Origin: Pseudomonadota bacterium
Lineage (GTDB): Bacteria; Pseudomonadota; Gammaproteobacteria; Competibacterales; Competibacteraceae
DNA length: 62,594 bases
Reading direction: 5' to 3'
Assembly: GCA_030917925.1 (NCBI GenBank)
Contig: JAUPTV010000124.1
Span: forward strand, 1 to 62,594
The stretch's first letter is position 1. Each line of letters opens with the position of its first letter. The notes under the pieces are model-generated. The model was given only the letters and a program-made list of their open reading frames with translations. It was not told the DNA's origin and ran no database searches. Made by a program: the position numbers and the translations under genes. Positions 52,272-60,913 of this stretch are shown in pieces.

Positions 52272-53594
52272 TCAATCCGAACCCAGATTATCCAGGCGAA
52301 TGCGCGTCACCGGCGCATGAATGCTGTCCAGCGCTTCCATCGCCGCAATCGCTTCATTCATCCGCTGTTCCTGCACCTCGTAGGTCAGCAGGATAATCGG
52401 CACATCGCTGGCACCAGGTGCCGGTTCCTTTTGCAGCAGCGCCTCAATGCTGATGTCGCGGTCGGCCAGAATGCGGGTCACTTCCGCCAGAACACCGGGC
52501 CGGTCCTGGGCCTGCAACCGCAGGTAACAGGCGGTTTCCACGTCGGTCATGGGCAATACGGGCAAATCGGACAATGCATCGGGCTGGAAAGCCAGATGCG
52601 GCACTCGATTATCGGGATCGGCGGTCAAGGTGCGCACCACATCAATAATATCAGCGACGACCGCTGACGCCGTCGGTTCCGCACCCGCTCCGGCCCCGTA
52701 GTACAGGCTTTGCCCAACCGCATCGCCCTTGACCAATACCGCATTCATCACCCCGTTCACATTGGCCAGCAGTTGCCGTTCCGGGATCAGGGTGGGATGA
52801 ACCCGCAGTTGCACCCCGTGCTGGTCGCGGCGGGCGATGCCCAGGTGCTTGATGCGGTAGCCGAACTCGTCGGCGTAGGCCACATCCTCGCGGGTAATGC
52901 GGCTGATGCCTTCGATATAGACCTGATCAAATTGCAGGGGAATGCCGAAAGCGATGGAGGCGAGAATCGTCAGTTTATGCGCGGCGTCGATGCCTTCGAT
53001 ATCAAAGGTCGGATCGGCCTCGGCGTACCCGAGCGCCTGGGCTTCCACCAGCACTTCCGGAAAATCGCGGCCCTTGTCGCGCATCTCGCTCAAGATAAAG
53101 TTGGCGGTGCCGTTGATAATCCCGGCCACCCATTCGATACGATTGCCCGCCAGCCCTTCGCGAATCGCCTTGATGATGGGAATGCCGCCAGCCACTGCGG
53201 CTTCAAAGCCCACCATCATGCCGGCGGCGCGGGCAGCGGCGAAGATTTCATTGCCATGCCGGGCGATCATCGCCTTGTTGGCGGTGACGACGTGCTTGCC
53301 ATTGGCCAGCGCCCGCAGCACCAGACTGCGCGCCGGTTCATAGCCGCCCATCAACTCTACAATGATGGACACTGTGGGGTCGTCCACGACTTCCAACGCT
53401 TCGCCGGTCAATTGCATCCCGGCGATATTGGCGGTCGTGGTATCCAGATTGCGGGCGGCAGCGTGGGTAATAAGAATTTCCCGCCCGGCGCGGCGGCTGA
53501 TTTCTTCCGCATTACGCGCCAGGACGCGGGTCACGCCGCCGCCGACCGTACCGAGGCCGAGCAAACCGACGTTGACTGGAGAATAGGCATTCAT
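52272..53594 (-). CDS. hom: Homoserine dehydrogenase
   Basis: Reduces aspartate semialdehyde to homoserine in threonine and methionine synthesis. The 440-residue protein has an NAD(P) Rossmann motif GLLGLGTVGGGV, the HK-type catalytic segment VTANKAMIARHG, GIINGTANFILSEM and EADPTFDIEGIDAAHK, followed by a C-terminal ACT domain (about residues 350-440, ACYLRLQAQDRPGVLAEVTRI in part) that binds threonine for feedback. No thrC or thrB follows; the downstream genes are the mutase-like gene and recJ. Confidence 0.95.
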   Translation of the reverse strand: MNAYSPVNVGLLGLGTVGGGVTRVLARNAEEISRRAGREILITHAAARNLDTTTANIAGMQLTGEALEVVDDPTVSIIVELMGGYEPARSLVLRALANGKHVVTANKAMIARHGNEIFAAARAAGMMVGFEAAVAGGIPIIKAIREGLAGNRIEWVAGIINGTANFILSEMRDKGRDFPEVLVEAQALGYAEADPTFDIEGIDAAHKLTILASIAFGIPLQFDQVYIEGISRITREDVAYADEFGYRIKHLGIARRDQHGVQLRVHPTLIPERQLLANVNGVMNAVLVKGDAVGQSLYYGAGAGAEPTASAVVADIIDVVRTLTADPDNRVPHLAFQPDALSDLPVLPMTDVETACYLRLQAQDRPGVLAEVTRILADRDISIEALLQKEPAPGASDVPIILLTYEVQEQRMNEAIAAMEALDSIHAPVTRIRLDNLGSD

Positions 53595-53806
53595 AGTTCA
53601 GGCTCCTGCTGCCAGGATTGGCGCGTAAATAGCCCCGTGATGCCTGCCGGGTGCAATGTTCAACAGGTATCAGGTTCGGCTGGACGGGGGGGTTAAGCGA
53701 GTGGGCAAGTCTACCTGCTACCGGAAGAATCGTCCAATTAGCGGCCACTCATGCAGCGAAAAATGCTCAATTGTTTGAAATACAGAAGAAATTGAACCTT
53801 CCTTTC

Positions 53807-53835
53807 CCTTGGCGACCTTGGCGTCTTGGCGGTTC
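53807..53835. repeat. Dispersed GCCA(A)G nine-base-period repeat, copy 2
   Basis: Read on the minus strand it begins GAACCGCCAAGACGCC and continues with GCCAAGG units. It matches copy 1 at 31527-31554 apart from a few substitutions and one base of length. It lies between hom and the livF stop, in noncoding DNA. Confidence 0.6.
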
Positions 53836-53844
53836 ATCCGTTAT

Positions 53845-54561
53845 TCACACACCCAGATAACGGCTCCACAATCCCCGGTTGGTGTCCAGTTCGGCAGAAC
53901 GGCCACTCCAGGCCATCGCGCCGCGTTCAAGAATGAAATGACGGTCAGTCAGTTGGATGAGCCGCTCTACATATTTATCCACCACCAGCGTCGTCTGGCC
54001 CACCGCTTTCAACCGGTCCAGACAGCGCCAGATCTCCTCCCGAATCACCGGGGCCAGGCCCTCGGTAGCTTCATCGAGAATTAGCAAACGCGGGTTGGTG
54101 GACAGCGCCCGGGCAATGGATAACATTTGCTGTTCGCCGCCGGAAAGCTGATGGCCCAAATGACGGGCGCGTTCCTGTAGACGCGGGAACAGCGCGTAGA
54201 GCTTCGGCAATGTCCAACACTCGCTCCGACCGCTGCGATTGGCGGCAAAAGCGATCAGATGTTCACGCACAGTCAGATTGGGAAAACACTGCCGTCCTTC
54301 CGGCGCCATCGCGATGCCAAGGCGGGCGATGGCGTCAGGACGCCTGTTGTGGATGGCCTGGCCGCCGAAATGAATTTCACCCCGGCGCACCGGTAAACCG
54401 CCAGTCAGAGTCTTGATCGTGGTGCTCTTGCCCATGCCGTTGCGGCCCAGCAAGGTCACCACTTCCCCAGCGGCGATGTCAAAATCCAGTCCAAACAGCA
54501 CCTGGCTGGCACCATAGCCCGCTTCCAGCCCGCGACAACTCAACAAAATTTCTGGATTCAC
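53845..54561 (-). CDS. livF: Branched-chain-type ABC transporter ATPase LivF
   Basis: Second ATPase of a high-affinity amino-acid-type importer. The 238-residue protein has Walker A GRNGMGKSTT, signature QLSGGEQQMLSIARAL and Walker B LLILDEATEGLAP. It overlaps livG by 4 bases (ATGA), last gene of the operon. Confidence 0.93.
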   Translation of the reverse strand: MNPEILLSCRGLEAGYGASQVLFGLDFDIAAGEVVTLLGRNGMGKSTTIKTLTGGLPVRRGEIHFGGQAIHNRRPDAIARLGIAMAPEGRQCFPNLTVREHLIAFAANRSGRSECWTLPKLYALFPRLQERARHLGHQLSGGEQQMLSIARALSTNPRLLILDEATEGLAPVIREEIWRCLDRLKAVGQTTLVVDKYVERLIQLTDRHFILERGAMAWSGRSAELDTNRGLWSRYLGV

Positions 54562-55307
54562 CGCGCCGCCTCCGTACCCAGATACACGGCCTGCACTTCC
54601 GGGTGATCCCGAATATAGGCGACATCGCCGGACGTCAGCACCCGGCCGTAATCCAGCACCGAAATGCGGTCGGCCAGTTGAAACACCGCATCCATGTCGT
54701 GCTCAATCAACAAGATGGCGGTTTCCGCACACAGGCGCTGAATCAGCGCAACCATCTCCGCCACATCCTCCGGCCCCATACCGGCCAGCGGCTCATCCAG
54801 CAACAACAATTTGGGCTGCGCCGCCAGCGCCAATGCGACATCAAGTTGGCGTTGCGCACCATGCGGCAGCGCCCTGGCGATCCGGTCCAGCGCCTCGCCA
54901 AGCCCCACCTGCTGCGCCAGTTCAATCGCCCGTTCGCGTAATCCCGATTTGTCCGCCCGCCGCCCGAAAATGCGGAAACTGGAGCCGGTTTGCGCCTGCA
55001 CGGCCAGCAGCAGGTTATCCAATACGCTGTCGTTGTTGAACACGCGGGTAATTTGGAAAGAACGCGATAGCCCATGACGCACCCGTTGATGCGGCGGCAA
55101 GGCAGTCAAATCGACGCCATCCAAGATGATCCGTCCCGCATCCAGCGGCAGCAGGCCGGAAATCACATTCACCAGTGTCGTTTTACCCGCACCGTTGGGT
55201 CCGATTAACGCATGAATCTCGCCCGGTTCCACGGTCAGACTGACCCGATCCACCGCGATCAAACCGCCGAAGTGTTTGAACAGACCTTCCGCGATGAACA
55301 GACTCAT
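54558..55307 (-). CDS. livG: Branched-chain-type ABC transporter ATPase LivG
   Basis: First ATPase of the importer. The 249-residue protein has Walker A GPNGAGKTTLVNVISG, the LivG-like HGLSRSFQITRVFNNDSVLDN region, LPHGAQRQLDVALALAAQP in the signature position and Walker B LLLLDEPLAGMGP. The C-terminal YLG is typical. Overlaps livM and livF by 4 bases each. Confidence 0.93.
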   Translation of the reverse strand: MSLFIAEGLFKHFGGLIAVDRVSLTVEPGEIHALIGPNGAGKTTLVNVISGLLPLDAGRIILDGVDLTALPPHQRVRHGLSRSFQITRVFNNDSVLDNLLLAVQAQTGSSFRIFGRRADKSGLRERAIELAQQVGLGEALDRIARALPHGAQRQLDVALALAAQPKLLLLDEPLAGMGPEDVAEMVALIQRLCAETAILLIEHDMDAVFQLADRISVLDYGRVLTSGDVAYIRDHPEVQAVYLGTEAAR

Positions 55308-56239
55308 GGGGATTTCCCACGGTTATCCAACAGCGCCGCCATTCCCTTGGGCGCAAAGAACACAATCAGGATCAGCAACAGGCCCAACGGCCAGCGCCAA
55401 TAATCGGTGTACAGCTTCAGCACTTCCGCCAGTGTGAGCCAGACCGCCGCGCCCAGTGGCGCACCCCAGCGCCGACCCAGGCCGCCAATCACTACGATCA
55501 CCAGCAACGTGGCCGATTCCGTCCAGTGCATTAACGACGGGCTGACAAACCGGTTATGGCAGGCCAGCAATGCGCCAGCCAGCCCGGCCACCGCGCCGGC
55601 GACGGTAAATGCGGTGAACTTGATCCAATAAACCGGGTAGCCCAGCGCCGCCATCCGGGTTTCATTTTCGCGGACGCCCCGCAGCGCATAGCCAAAGCGC
55701 GACACGGCTACACGGTTCAGGAATGCGAAGAGTAATGCCGCTATCGCCAATACCAGCCAGTAAAGAATGCGCCCCTGAGCATCGCCGAGTCCCAAGCCGA
55801 GAGTGAGCGGCGTGTGCAGCCCATAACCGTCATCGCCGCCATAGGTTCGCAACGACACCGCCAGGTAATACAGCATCTGCGAGAAGGCCAGCGTGAGCAT
55901 CAGGAAATACACGCCCTGGGTGCGTAAAGAAACTGCGCCGATGGCCGCTGCGAAGGCTGCTGAAACGATCAAGGCCGTGGCCCACGCGCCCCAGGCGGAA
56001 GTGAATCCGGCATCGACCAGCGCTACGACGGTATAGGCTCCAACGCCGATAAAGCCGGCATGACCGAGCGCCGCCATCCCGCCGTAGCCGAGAATGAAAT
56101 TCAGGCTGGTTGCCGCGATCATCACGATCAGCAGATGGCGGACGAAACCAACGTAATAAGTGAAATCGAAGAGTGGCGCGACCAGCGGAAACAGCGCCAA
56201 AACGAGCAGCAGGGTCCATGGGAAAATCCTGATCAGCAA
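55304..56239 (-). CDS. livM: Branched-chain-type ABC transporter permease LivM
   Basis: Inner-membrane permease of 311 residues from TTG 56239, preceded by AGGGAAG. Typical features are LNFILGYGGMAALGHAGFIGVGAY and LRGVRENETRMAALGYPVYWIKFTAF. The open frame runs upstream to 56362, but those 41 extra codons read through two CTCGCCC-type hairpin repeats and an ACGAAAGAC repeat array and resemble no permease, so they are left out. It overlaps livG by 4 bases. Confidence 0.88.
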   Translation of the reverse strand: MLIRIFPWTLLLVLALFPLVAPLFDFTYYVGFVRHLLIVMIAATSLNFILGYGGMAALGHAGFIGVGAYTVVALVDAGFTSAWGAWATALIVSAAFAAAIGAVSLRTQGVYFLMLTLAFSQMLYYLAVSLRTYGGDDGYGLHTPLTLGLGLGDAQGRILYWLVLAIAALLFAFLNRVAVSRFGYALRGVRENETRMAALGYPVYWIKFTAFTVAGAVAGLAGALLACHNRFVSPSLMHWTESATLLVIVVIGGLGRRWGAPLGAAVWLTLAEVLKLYTDYWRWPLGLLLILIVFFAPKGMAALLDNRGKSP

Positions 56240-56246
56240 AACTTCC

Positions 56247-56337
56247 CTAGCCCAGCAGGAGAGAGATACCACGAAAGACACGAACCGCACGAAAGAAACC
56301 CCGTCCGGAAAAACTGCTCTCGCCCAGCGGGCGAGAG
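56247..56337. repeat. Intergenic repeat cluster between livH and livM
   Basis: Two related 19-base units of the form CTMGCCCAGCRGGMGAGAG lie at 56247-56265 and 56319-56337; the second forms a perfect hairpin CTCTCGCCC/GGGCGAGAG at 56317-56337. Between them (56268-56300) stand three nine-base units ACGAAAGAC, ACGAACCGC, ACGAAAGAA. The array interrupts an otherwise tight operon. Confidence 0.65.
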
Positions 56338-56386
56338 GTAAGAAGTAAGGGGTGCTTTTCAACAGGTTCTCTCGCCAACGTCTGGC

Positions 56387-57307
56387 TCAAGCCCGGGCCG
56401 GGAACAGCCCCGCCGGTTTGAGAATCAACACCGCCGCCATCAGGACGTACATGGCAATACCAGCCAGCGCCGGGCCGAGGTCAGCCGCGAGGGCTGGCGG
56501 TAATACTGCCCGCAGCGCCGGCGGCAGGAAGGCGCGGCCCGCAGTATCGACCAGACCCACCAGCAGCGCCGCGACGAAGGCACCGCGTATCGAACCGATG
56601 CCGCCGATTACGATCACCACCAAGGCCGGAATCAGGATGGCCTCGCCCATCCCAATCTGCACCGCGCTGATCGGTCCCATCATCGCGCCAGCCAACGCTG
56701 CCAGCGCTGCGCCGAGGGCGAAGATAAAGGAGAACACCCCGTCAACGCGGACGCCCATACACTCGGCCATGGCGCGATTGGAAGCGCCAGCGCGCACTAA
56801 CATTCCGATGCGGGTATGGTTCACCAGCAGATAGAGGCCCAACGCAACCAGCAGACCCACGGCAAGCATGGCCAGACGATAGGCCGGATAGGGTAGTTCA
56901 GCGAGCAACTGCACCGGTCCCGCGAGTGCCGCCGGAGTCGATGCCAGCATCGGCGCTGGCCCCCATATCGCCTTCACCAGGTCGTCGGCGATCAGAATAA
57001 TGCCGAACGTGGCAATGACCTGGGCCAAATGGCCGCGACTATAAATCCGGCGCACCACCAGCATTTCCAGAACGAAGGCGATGACCACCGTCGCCGCCAT
57101 GGCCATGAACACGGCTCCGACAAAGCTGCCGCTGCGCTCGTGCACTTGGGCGGCGATATAAGCGCCGACCATGTACAGCGAGCCATGGGCCAGGTTCATC
57201 GTATCCATGATGCCGAACACCAGCGTCAGTCCAGCGGCCAGCAGGAACAGCATCAGACCGTAGCCCAGACCGTTGAGCAGTTGCTCGATCAGGAAAATGG
57301 CGTCCAT
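56387..57307 (-). CDS. livH: Branched-chain-type ABC transporter permease LivH
   Basis: Partner permease of 306 residues. FLIEQLLNGLGYGLMLFLLA and GLTLVFGIMDTMNLAHGSLYMVGAY are typical of the N-terminus of LivH; IPALVVIVIGGIGSIRGAFVAALLVG of the C-terminal half. ATG 57307 is chosen: the open frame extends to a GTG at 57358 that would overlap the binding-protein stop. It ends 147 bases before livM. Confidence 0.9.
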   Translation of the reverse strand: MDAIFLIEQLLNGLGYGLMLFLLAAGLTLVFGIMDTMNLAHGSLYMVGAYIAAQVHERSGSFVGAVFMAMAATVVIAFVLEMLVVRRIYSRGHLAQVIATFGIILIADDLVKAIWGPAPMLASTPAALAGPVQLLAELPYPAYRLAMLAVGLLVALGLYLLVNHTRIGMLVRAGASNRAMAECMGVRVDGVFSFIFALGAALAALAGAMMGPISAVQIGMGEAILIPALVVIVIGGIGSIRGAFVAALLVGLVDTAGRAFLPPALRAVLPPALAADLGPALAGIAMYVLMAAVLILKPAGLFPARA

Positions 57308-57345
57308 GGGGAACGGCGCGTCTTCAAAATGACCGCCTGTTGCCT

Positions 57346-58512
57346 CTACATCTGGCACTCGCCCACATAGGCATCCTGGTGCTTTTCCAGCACCGTGCTG
57401 ACCAGCTTGTTAGTGAGTTGACCATTGGCGTCTTTCTCGACGACGCGCAGATAATAGTTCTGTATCGGGAAATGGTTGGGGCCGTAGCTGAAGTCGCCGC
57501 GCACCGACTTGAAGTTCGCTTTTTTCAGCGCCGCCAACACCGCCGCCCGGTCGCTGACCTTGCCATCGACCTCACGCACCGCCGCATCCATCGCCATAAT
57601 GACATCGTAGGCTTGGGCGGCGTAGACCGTGGGATAACGCCCGTCATATTTCTTGCGGAAGGCGGCGACAAATTCGACGTTGGCCGGAACGGGTAGGTCG
57701 TGCGCCCAGTGCGCGGTGTTGTAGAGACCCATCGTCGGTTCGCCAACCGCCGCGATCACATCCTGATCGGCGGAGAAGCCGGGGGCGATCATGGGAATAT
57801 CCTTGAGGCCACCGCCGACATATTGCTTGATAAAGTTGATGCCCATTGCCGCCGGCAGGAAGAAAAACACCGCATCCGGTTTAGCGGCGCGGATCTGGGC
57901 AATTTCCGCCGCATAGTCAATCTGGCCCACCTTGGTATAAATCTCGTCCTTGATCGCGCCTTTGTAGAGGCGTTTGAAACCGTTCAGATGATCCTTGCCT
58001 GCCGGGTAGTTCGGCGCAATCAGCACCATGTTCTTATAACCCTTCTCGTTGGCGACCTTGCCAGCGGCTTCATCGTAGGTGTCGTTCTGGTAGGAAACGC
58101 CGAAGAAATAGGGATTACATTGCTTGCCGGCATACTGGCTGGGTCCCGGATTACTGGACAAAAACGGGACTTGGGCGGCGAACAGGGCCGGGCCTACGGC
58201 AAGCGCTGAGTTCGACGCGACCGGGCCGGTGAAGAAATCAATCTTGTCGCGTTGCAGGTAGCGATTGACCAACTGATTGGCCTGCTCCGGGTTGCCGGCG
58301 AAGTCCGTTTGCAGAAACTCCGTCGGGACGCCGCCGAGTTGGCCGTTGAGGCGCTCAATCGCCAGGTTCAACCCATCGCGGGTTTCTGCGCCGATAGTGG
58401 CGAAGGGACCGGAGATATCAAGCGCTACGCCCACTTTAATGGGATCAGCCGCGTGAACGTTCAGTGCGCTGCACAGGGCCAAAGTCAACGTGGCGGTTTT
58501 CAGCTTCAGCAT
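57346..58512 (-). CDS. Branched-chain-type ABC transporter substrate-binding protein
   Basis: A 388-residue periplasmic binding protein of the LivK/peripla_BP_6 type. A signal peptide (LTLALCSALNVHA) is followed by IKVGVALDISGPFATIGAETRDG, FFTGPVASNSALAVGPA and ANEKGYKNMVLIAPNYPAGKD. First gene of the operon with livH, livM, livG and livF downstream. The cargo may be branched-chain amino acids, but aromatic acids, urea or amides are also carried by this family, so it cannot be fixed. Confidence 0.88.
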   Translation of the reverse strand: MLKLKTATLTLALCSALNVHAADPIKVGVALDISGPFATIGAETRDGLNLAIERLNGQLGGVPTEFLQTDFAGNPEQANQLVNRYLQRDKIDFFTGPVASNSALAVGPALFAAQVPFLSSNPGPSQYAGKQCNPYFFGVSYQNDTYDEAAGKVANEKGYKNMVLIAPNYPAGKDHLNGFKRLYKGAIKDEIYTKVGQIDYAAEIAQIRAAKPDAVFFFLPAAMGINFIKQYVGGGLKDIPMIAPGFSADQDVIAAVGEPTMGLYNTAHWAHDLPVPANVEFVAAFRKKYDGRYPTVYAAQAYDVIMAMDAAVREVDGKVSDRAAVLAALKKANFKSVRGDFSYGPNHFPIQNYYLRVVEKDANGQLTNKLVSTVLEKHQDAYVGECQM

Positions 58513-58676
58513 GGGGACTCCTTGGAATTAAAGACAGAAAGGACGACGGAATGGCGGGGTTCTTGCGAATGCGGAACGCGATGCAACGCTCACTCGATTC
58601 AAACTGAGGAGAGTCATTGAGCGGCTATGAATGGCGAGATAGCGAAGGGACTCCGCTACCCGCTATTCATCATGGA

Positions 58677-59852
58677 TTAGAAGAGCTTGAGGATGGAGCC
58701 AACAATGGCGGCGGCAGAGGCCAGGATGGCGACAATGCCCACGACCAAAGCCAGTGTGGCGCGTGAATCGCCTGATCCGCCGTTCTGCGCAAGATTAGCC
58801 GCCGCCTGCTGAATAGAACGTTCTGCGGTTTCGCGGGCGATGGTTTCGATCACCGGCTGAAGGCCAGAGCGCACCATCTGCACCACTTGTTGCTTGAATT
58901 CCGGAGAACCGGTCGCCATAACCAGCATTTCCTGACTGTGGTGCTTGACCTGGCCCTCAATTTCCTTGAGCAACTCATCCCGGTTGATTTCCAGACCTCG
59001 CGCCACATTGCGTTTTGAAACGCCTTCGCTGACTTCACGGGCGGCCTGTTCGGCAACCGCCCGAGCGCTTTCCTGGGCGGTGGTGCGTGCGGTGCGCTCG
59101 GCAGTGCCCCGGGCGATTTCAGTCGCGACCTGCTTGGCGGCTTCCTGAGCGGCGCGCACCGCGGCATGAGCGGCCCGGCGGCCCAGATCCTCGGCGACGT
59201 TGCGCGCAGCTTGTGTCGCGGCTTCCTGCGCCAAGCTGGGTACCATTTCCTGGATGATGTCGCGGGCCACTTTCTCCGCGGACGCCCAGGCGGCACGTTC
59301 CGCAATCTGTTCAACATCGGCCACCGACAGCCCGACAGTAGCAGGCGCGACGGCCAAGGTTGGCGGTGGCGCTGCTGCCGATGGCGTAGTGACAATCGGT
59401 ATGGAGACCGGCGAGGTTTTTTCAACCACGCGCGGCGTCGGAATGACGGATGGTGCTGATAACTCTTCCATGGAAATCGCCGCAGTGCCCGAACTGACGG
59501 TGCGCAGGACACCGTCCAGTTCATCCGGCGTATAGGGCTTGGAGAGGAAACTGACCGCGCCGCTTTCCCGTGCGTCCCGCTTATCCTCATCCGTGGCGTT
59601 CGCGGAACACATGATGATGGGAGGGCTTTGCGGATGCTGGCTGGTAATCGTGCGATTCGTCTCAAAGCCGTCCATGCCGGGCATCATCACATCCATGAAA
59701 ATAATATCGGGCTTTTTACCCTCCAGATATTTGACACAGTCCTCGCCCGACCCCACCCAGTCGACTTCGATACCGCGCTCGATCAGCAGTTTGCGTAAGG
59801 TCATGTGGGCGACTCTGGAGTCGTCCACTACCAGCGCCTTTTTGATATCCAT
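58677..59852 (-). CDS. Receiver-domain protein with alanine-rich helix and C-terminal membrane anchor
   Basis: A 391-residue protein of unusual build. Residues 1-122 are a complete receiver: D10/D11, phosphoacceptor D54 in IFMDVMMPGMDG, S83 and K105. A Pro/Thr-rich linker (about 125-170) follows. Then about 175 residues are alanine-rich and amphipathic (AERAAWASAEKVARDI, AAHAAVRAAQEAAKQVATEI), like LEA or apolipoprotein helices. The last 25 residues are one hydrophobic helix (TLALVVGIVAILASAAAIV) with a short basic end, a tail anchor. No DNA-binding or enzyme output is seen. It may relay a phosphosignal to the membrane or to chemosensory-type partners. It follows secF by 95 bases on the same strand. 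Confidence 0.75.
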   Translation of the reverse strand: MDIKKALVVDDSRVAHMTLRKLLIERGIEVDWVGSGEDCVKYLEGKKPDIIFMDVMMPGMDGFETNRTITSQHPQSPPIIMCSANATDEDKRDARESGAVSFLSKPYTPDELDGVLRTVSSGTAAISMEELSAPSVIPTPRVVEKTSPVSIPIVTTPSAAAPPPTLAVAPATVGLSVADVEQIAERAAWASAEKVARDIIQEMVPSLAQEAATQAARNVAEDLGRRAAHAAVRAAQEAAKQVATEIARGTAERTARTTAQESARAVAEQAAREVSEGVSKRNVARGLEINRDELLKEIEGQVKHHSQEMLVMATGSPEFKQQVVQMVRSGLQPVIETIARETAERSIQQAAANLAQNGGSGDSRATLALVVGIVAILASAAAIVGSILKLF

Positions 59853-59947
59853 GCAGGCCTCCTACGGCATGAGAATCTTCAAATTATCCGGAAATACTTT
59901 AGGTCAAATTCACCCAAATTGCGCGTGAAACATCGGCTGGATGGGTT

Positions 59948-60889
59948 TCAGGGCCGTTCATCCGCAGTTTCCTTGGCCCGGGGCAGCAAGTCTTCACGGC
60001 TGATGCCTAGATACAGAGCCGTGGCGCTGGCGATGTAGATCGACGAATAGGTGCCAACGACAATGCCCACGATCATGGCGATGGAAAAGCCGTGCATCAC
60101 CGCGCCGCCGAAGAAGTACAACACAATCACCGACAATAGCGTGACCAGGCTGGTCATCGTGGTACGAGCCAGCGTCTCATTGATCGACAGGTTCATGATG
60201 TCTTGAATCGAACCCTTGCGCCGCTTGCGGAAGTTTTCACGAATGCGGTCCAGCACCACGACCGTATCATTGACCGAGTAGCCAATGACCGCCAGCACCG
60301 CCGCCAGCACCGTCAGGTCGAATTCGAGTCCGAATAGTGAGAACCAGCCAACCGTGAAAATCACATCATGAACCGTGGCGGCAATGGTGCCGAGCGCCAG
60401 CCGCCATTCAAAGCGGAACATGACATAGATCAGAATACCGGCCAACGCGCCGAGCATCGCCAATCCCCCCTGTTCCACCAGTTCCTGACCGACCTGCGGC
60501 CCAACAAATTCGGCTCGCGCCAGAGTTACCCCGGCACCGCCCTCTGCGCCTTGCAGGGCGTGCAGAACCTCATTGCTCAGGGTCGCGGCGTTAGCTTGCT
60601 CACCGCGTGGCGGAACGCGAATCAGCACATCGCGGGAGGTGCCGAAGTGCTGGGTCTGCGCGTCGCCGAAACCCGCCTTGGCTAGGGTAGCCCGAACCTG
60701 CCCCAAATCAGCAGGTTGTGAATATTGCGCCTCGATCACCGTGCCGCCGGTGAAATCCAGGCCCAGGTTCATGCCTCGGATCAGCAGCGAGCCAAGGGCA
60801 ATCAGCACCACGGTGATAGACCAGCCAATCGCCAGCTTGCCCCAGCGCAGAAAATCGATATTCGTGTTGTAGAGATCCAATCGCCACAT
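59948..60889 (-). CDS. secF: Protein translocase subunit SecF
   Basis: Membrane partner of SecD that uses the proton gradient to help complete protein export. The 313-residue protein has LRGMNLGLDFTGGTVIEAQY (in part, the family start GLDFTGGT), and the C-terminal membrane block with VIGYSVNDTVVVLDRIREN, RTMTSLVTLLSV-like ARTTMTSLVTLLS and SSIYIASATALYLG. Starts 24 bases after secD ends, as usual. Confidence 0.95.
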   Translation of the reverse strand: MWRLDLYNTNIDFLRWGKLAIGWSITVVLIALGSLLIRGMNLGLDFTGGTVIEAQYSQPADLGQVRATLAKAGFGDAQTQHFGTSRDVLIRVPPRGEQANAATLSNEVLHALQGAEGGAGVTLARAEFVGPQVGQELVEQGGLAMLGALAGILIYVMFRFEWRLALGTIAATVHDVIFTVGWFSLFGLEFDLTVLAAVLAVIGYSVNDTVVVLDRIRENFRKRRKGSIQDIMNLSINETLARTTMTSLVTLLSVIVLYFFGGAVMHGFSIAMIVGIVVGTYSSIYIASATALYLGISREDLLPRAKETADERP

Positions 60890-60913
60890 AACCGTATTCC
60901 CGTGCCTGACCGG

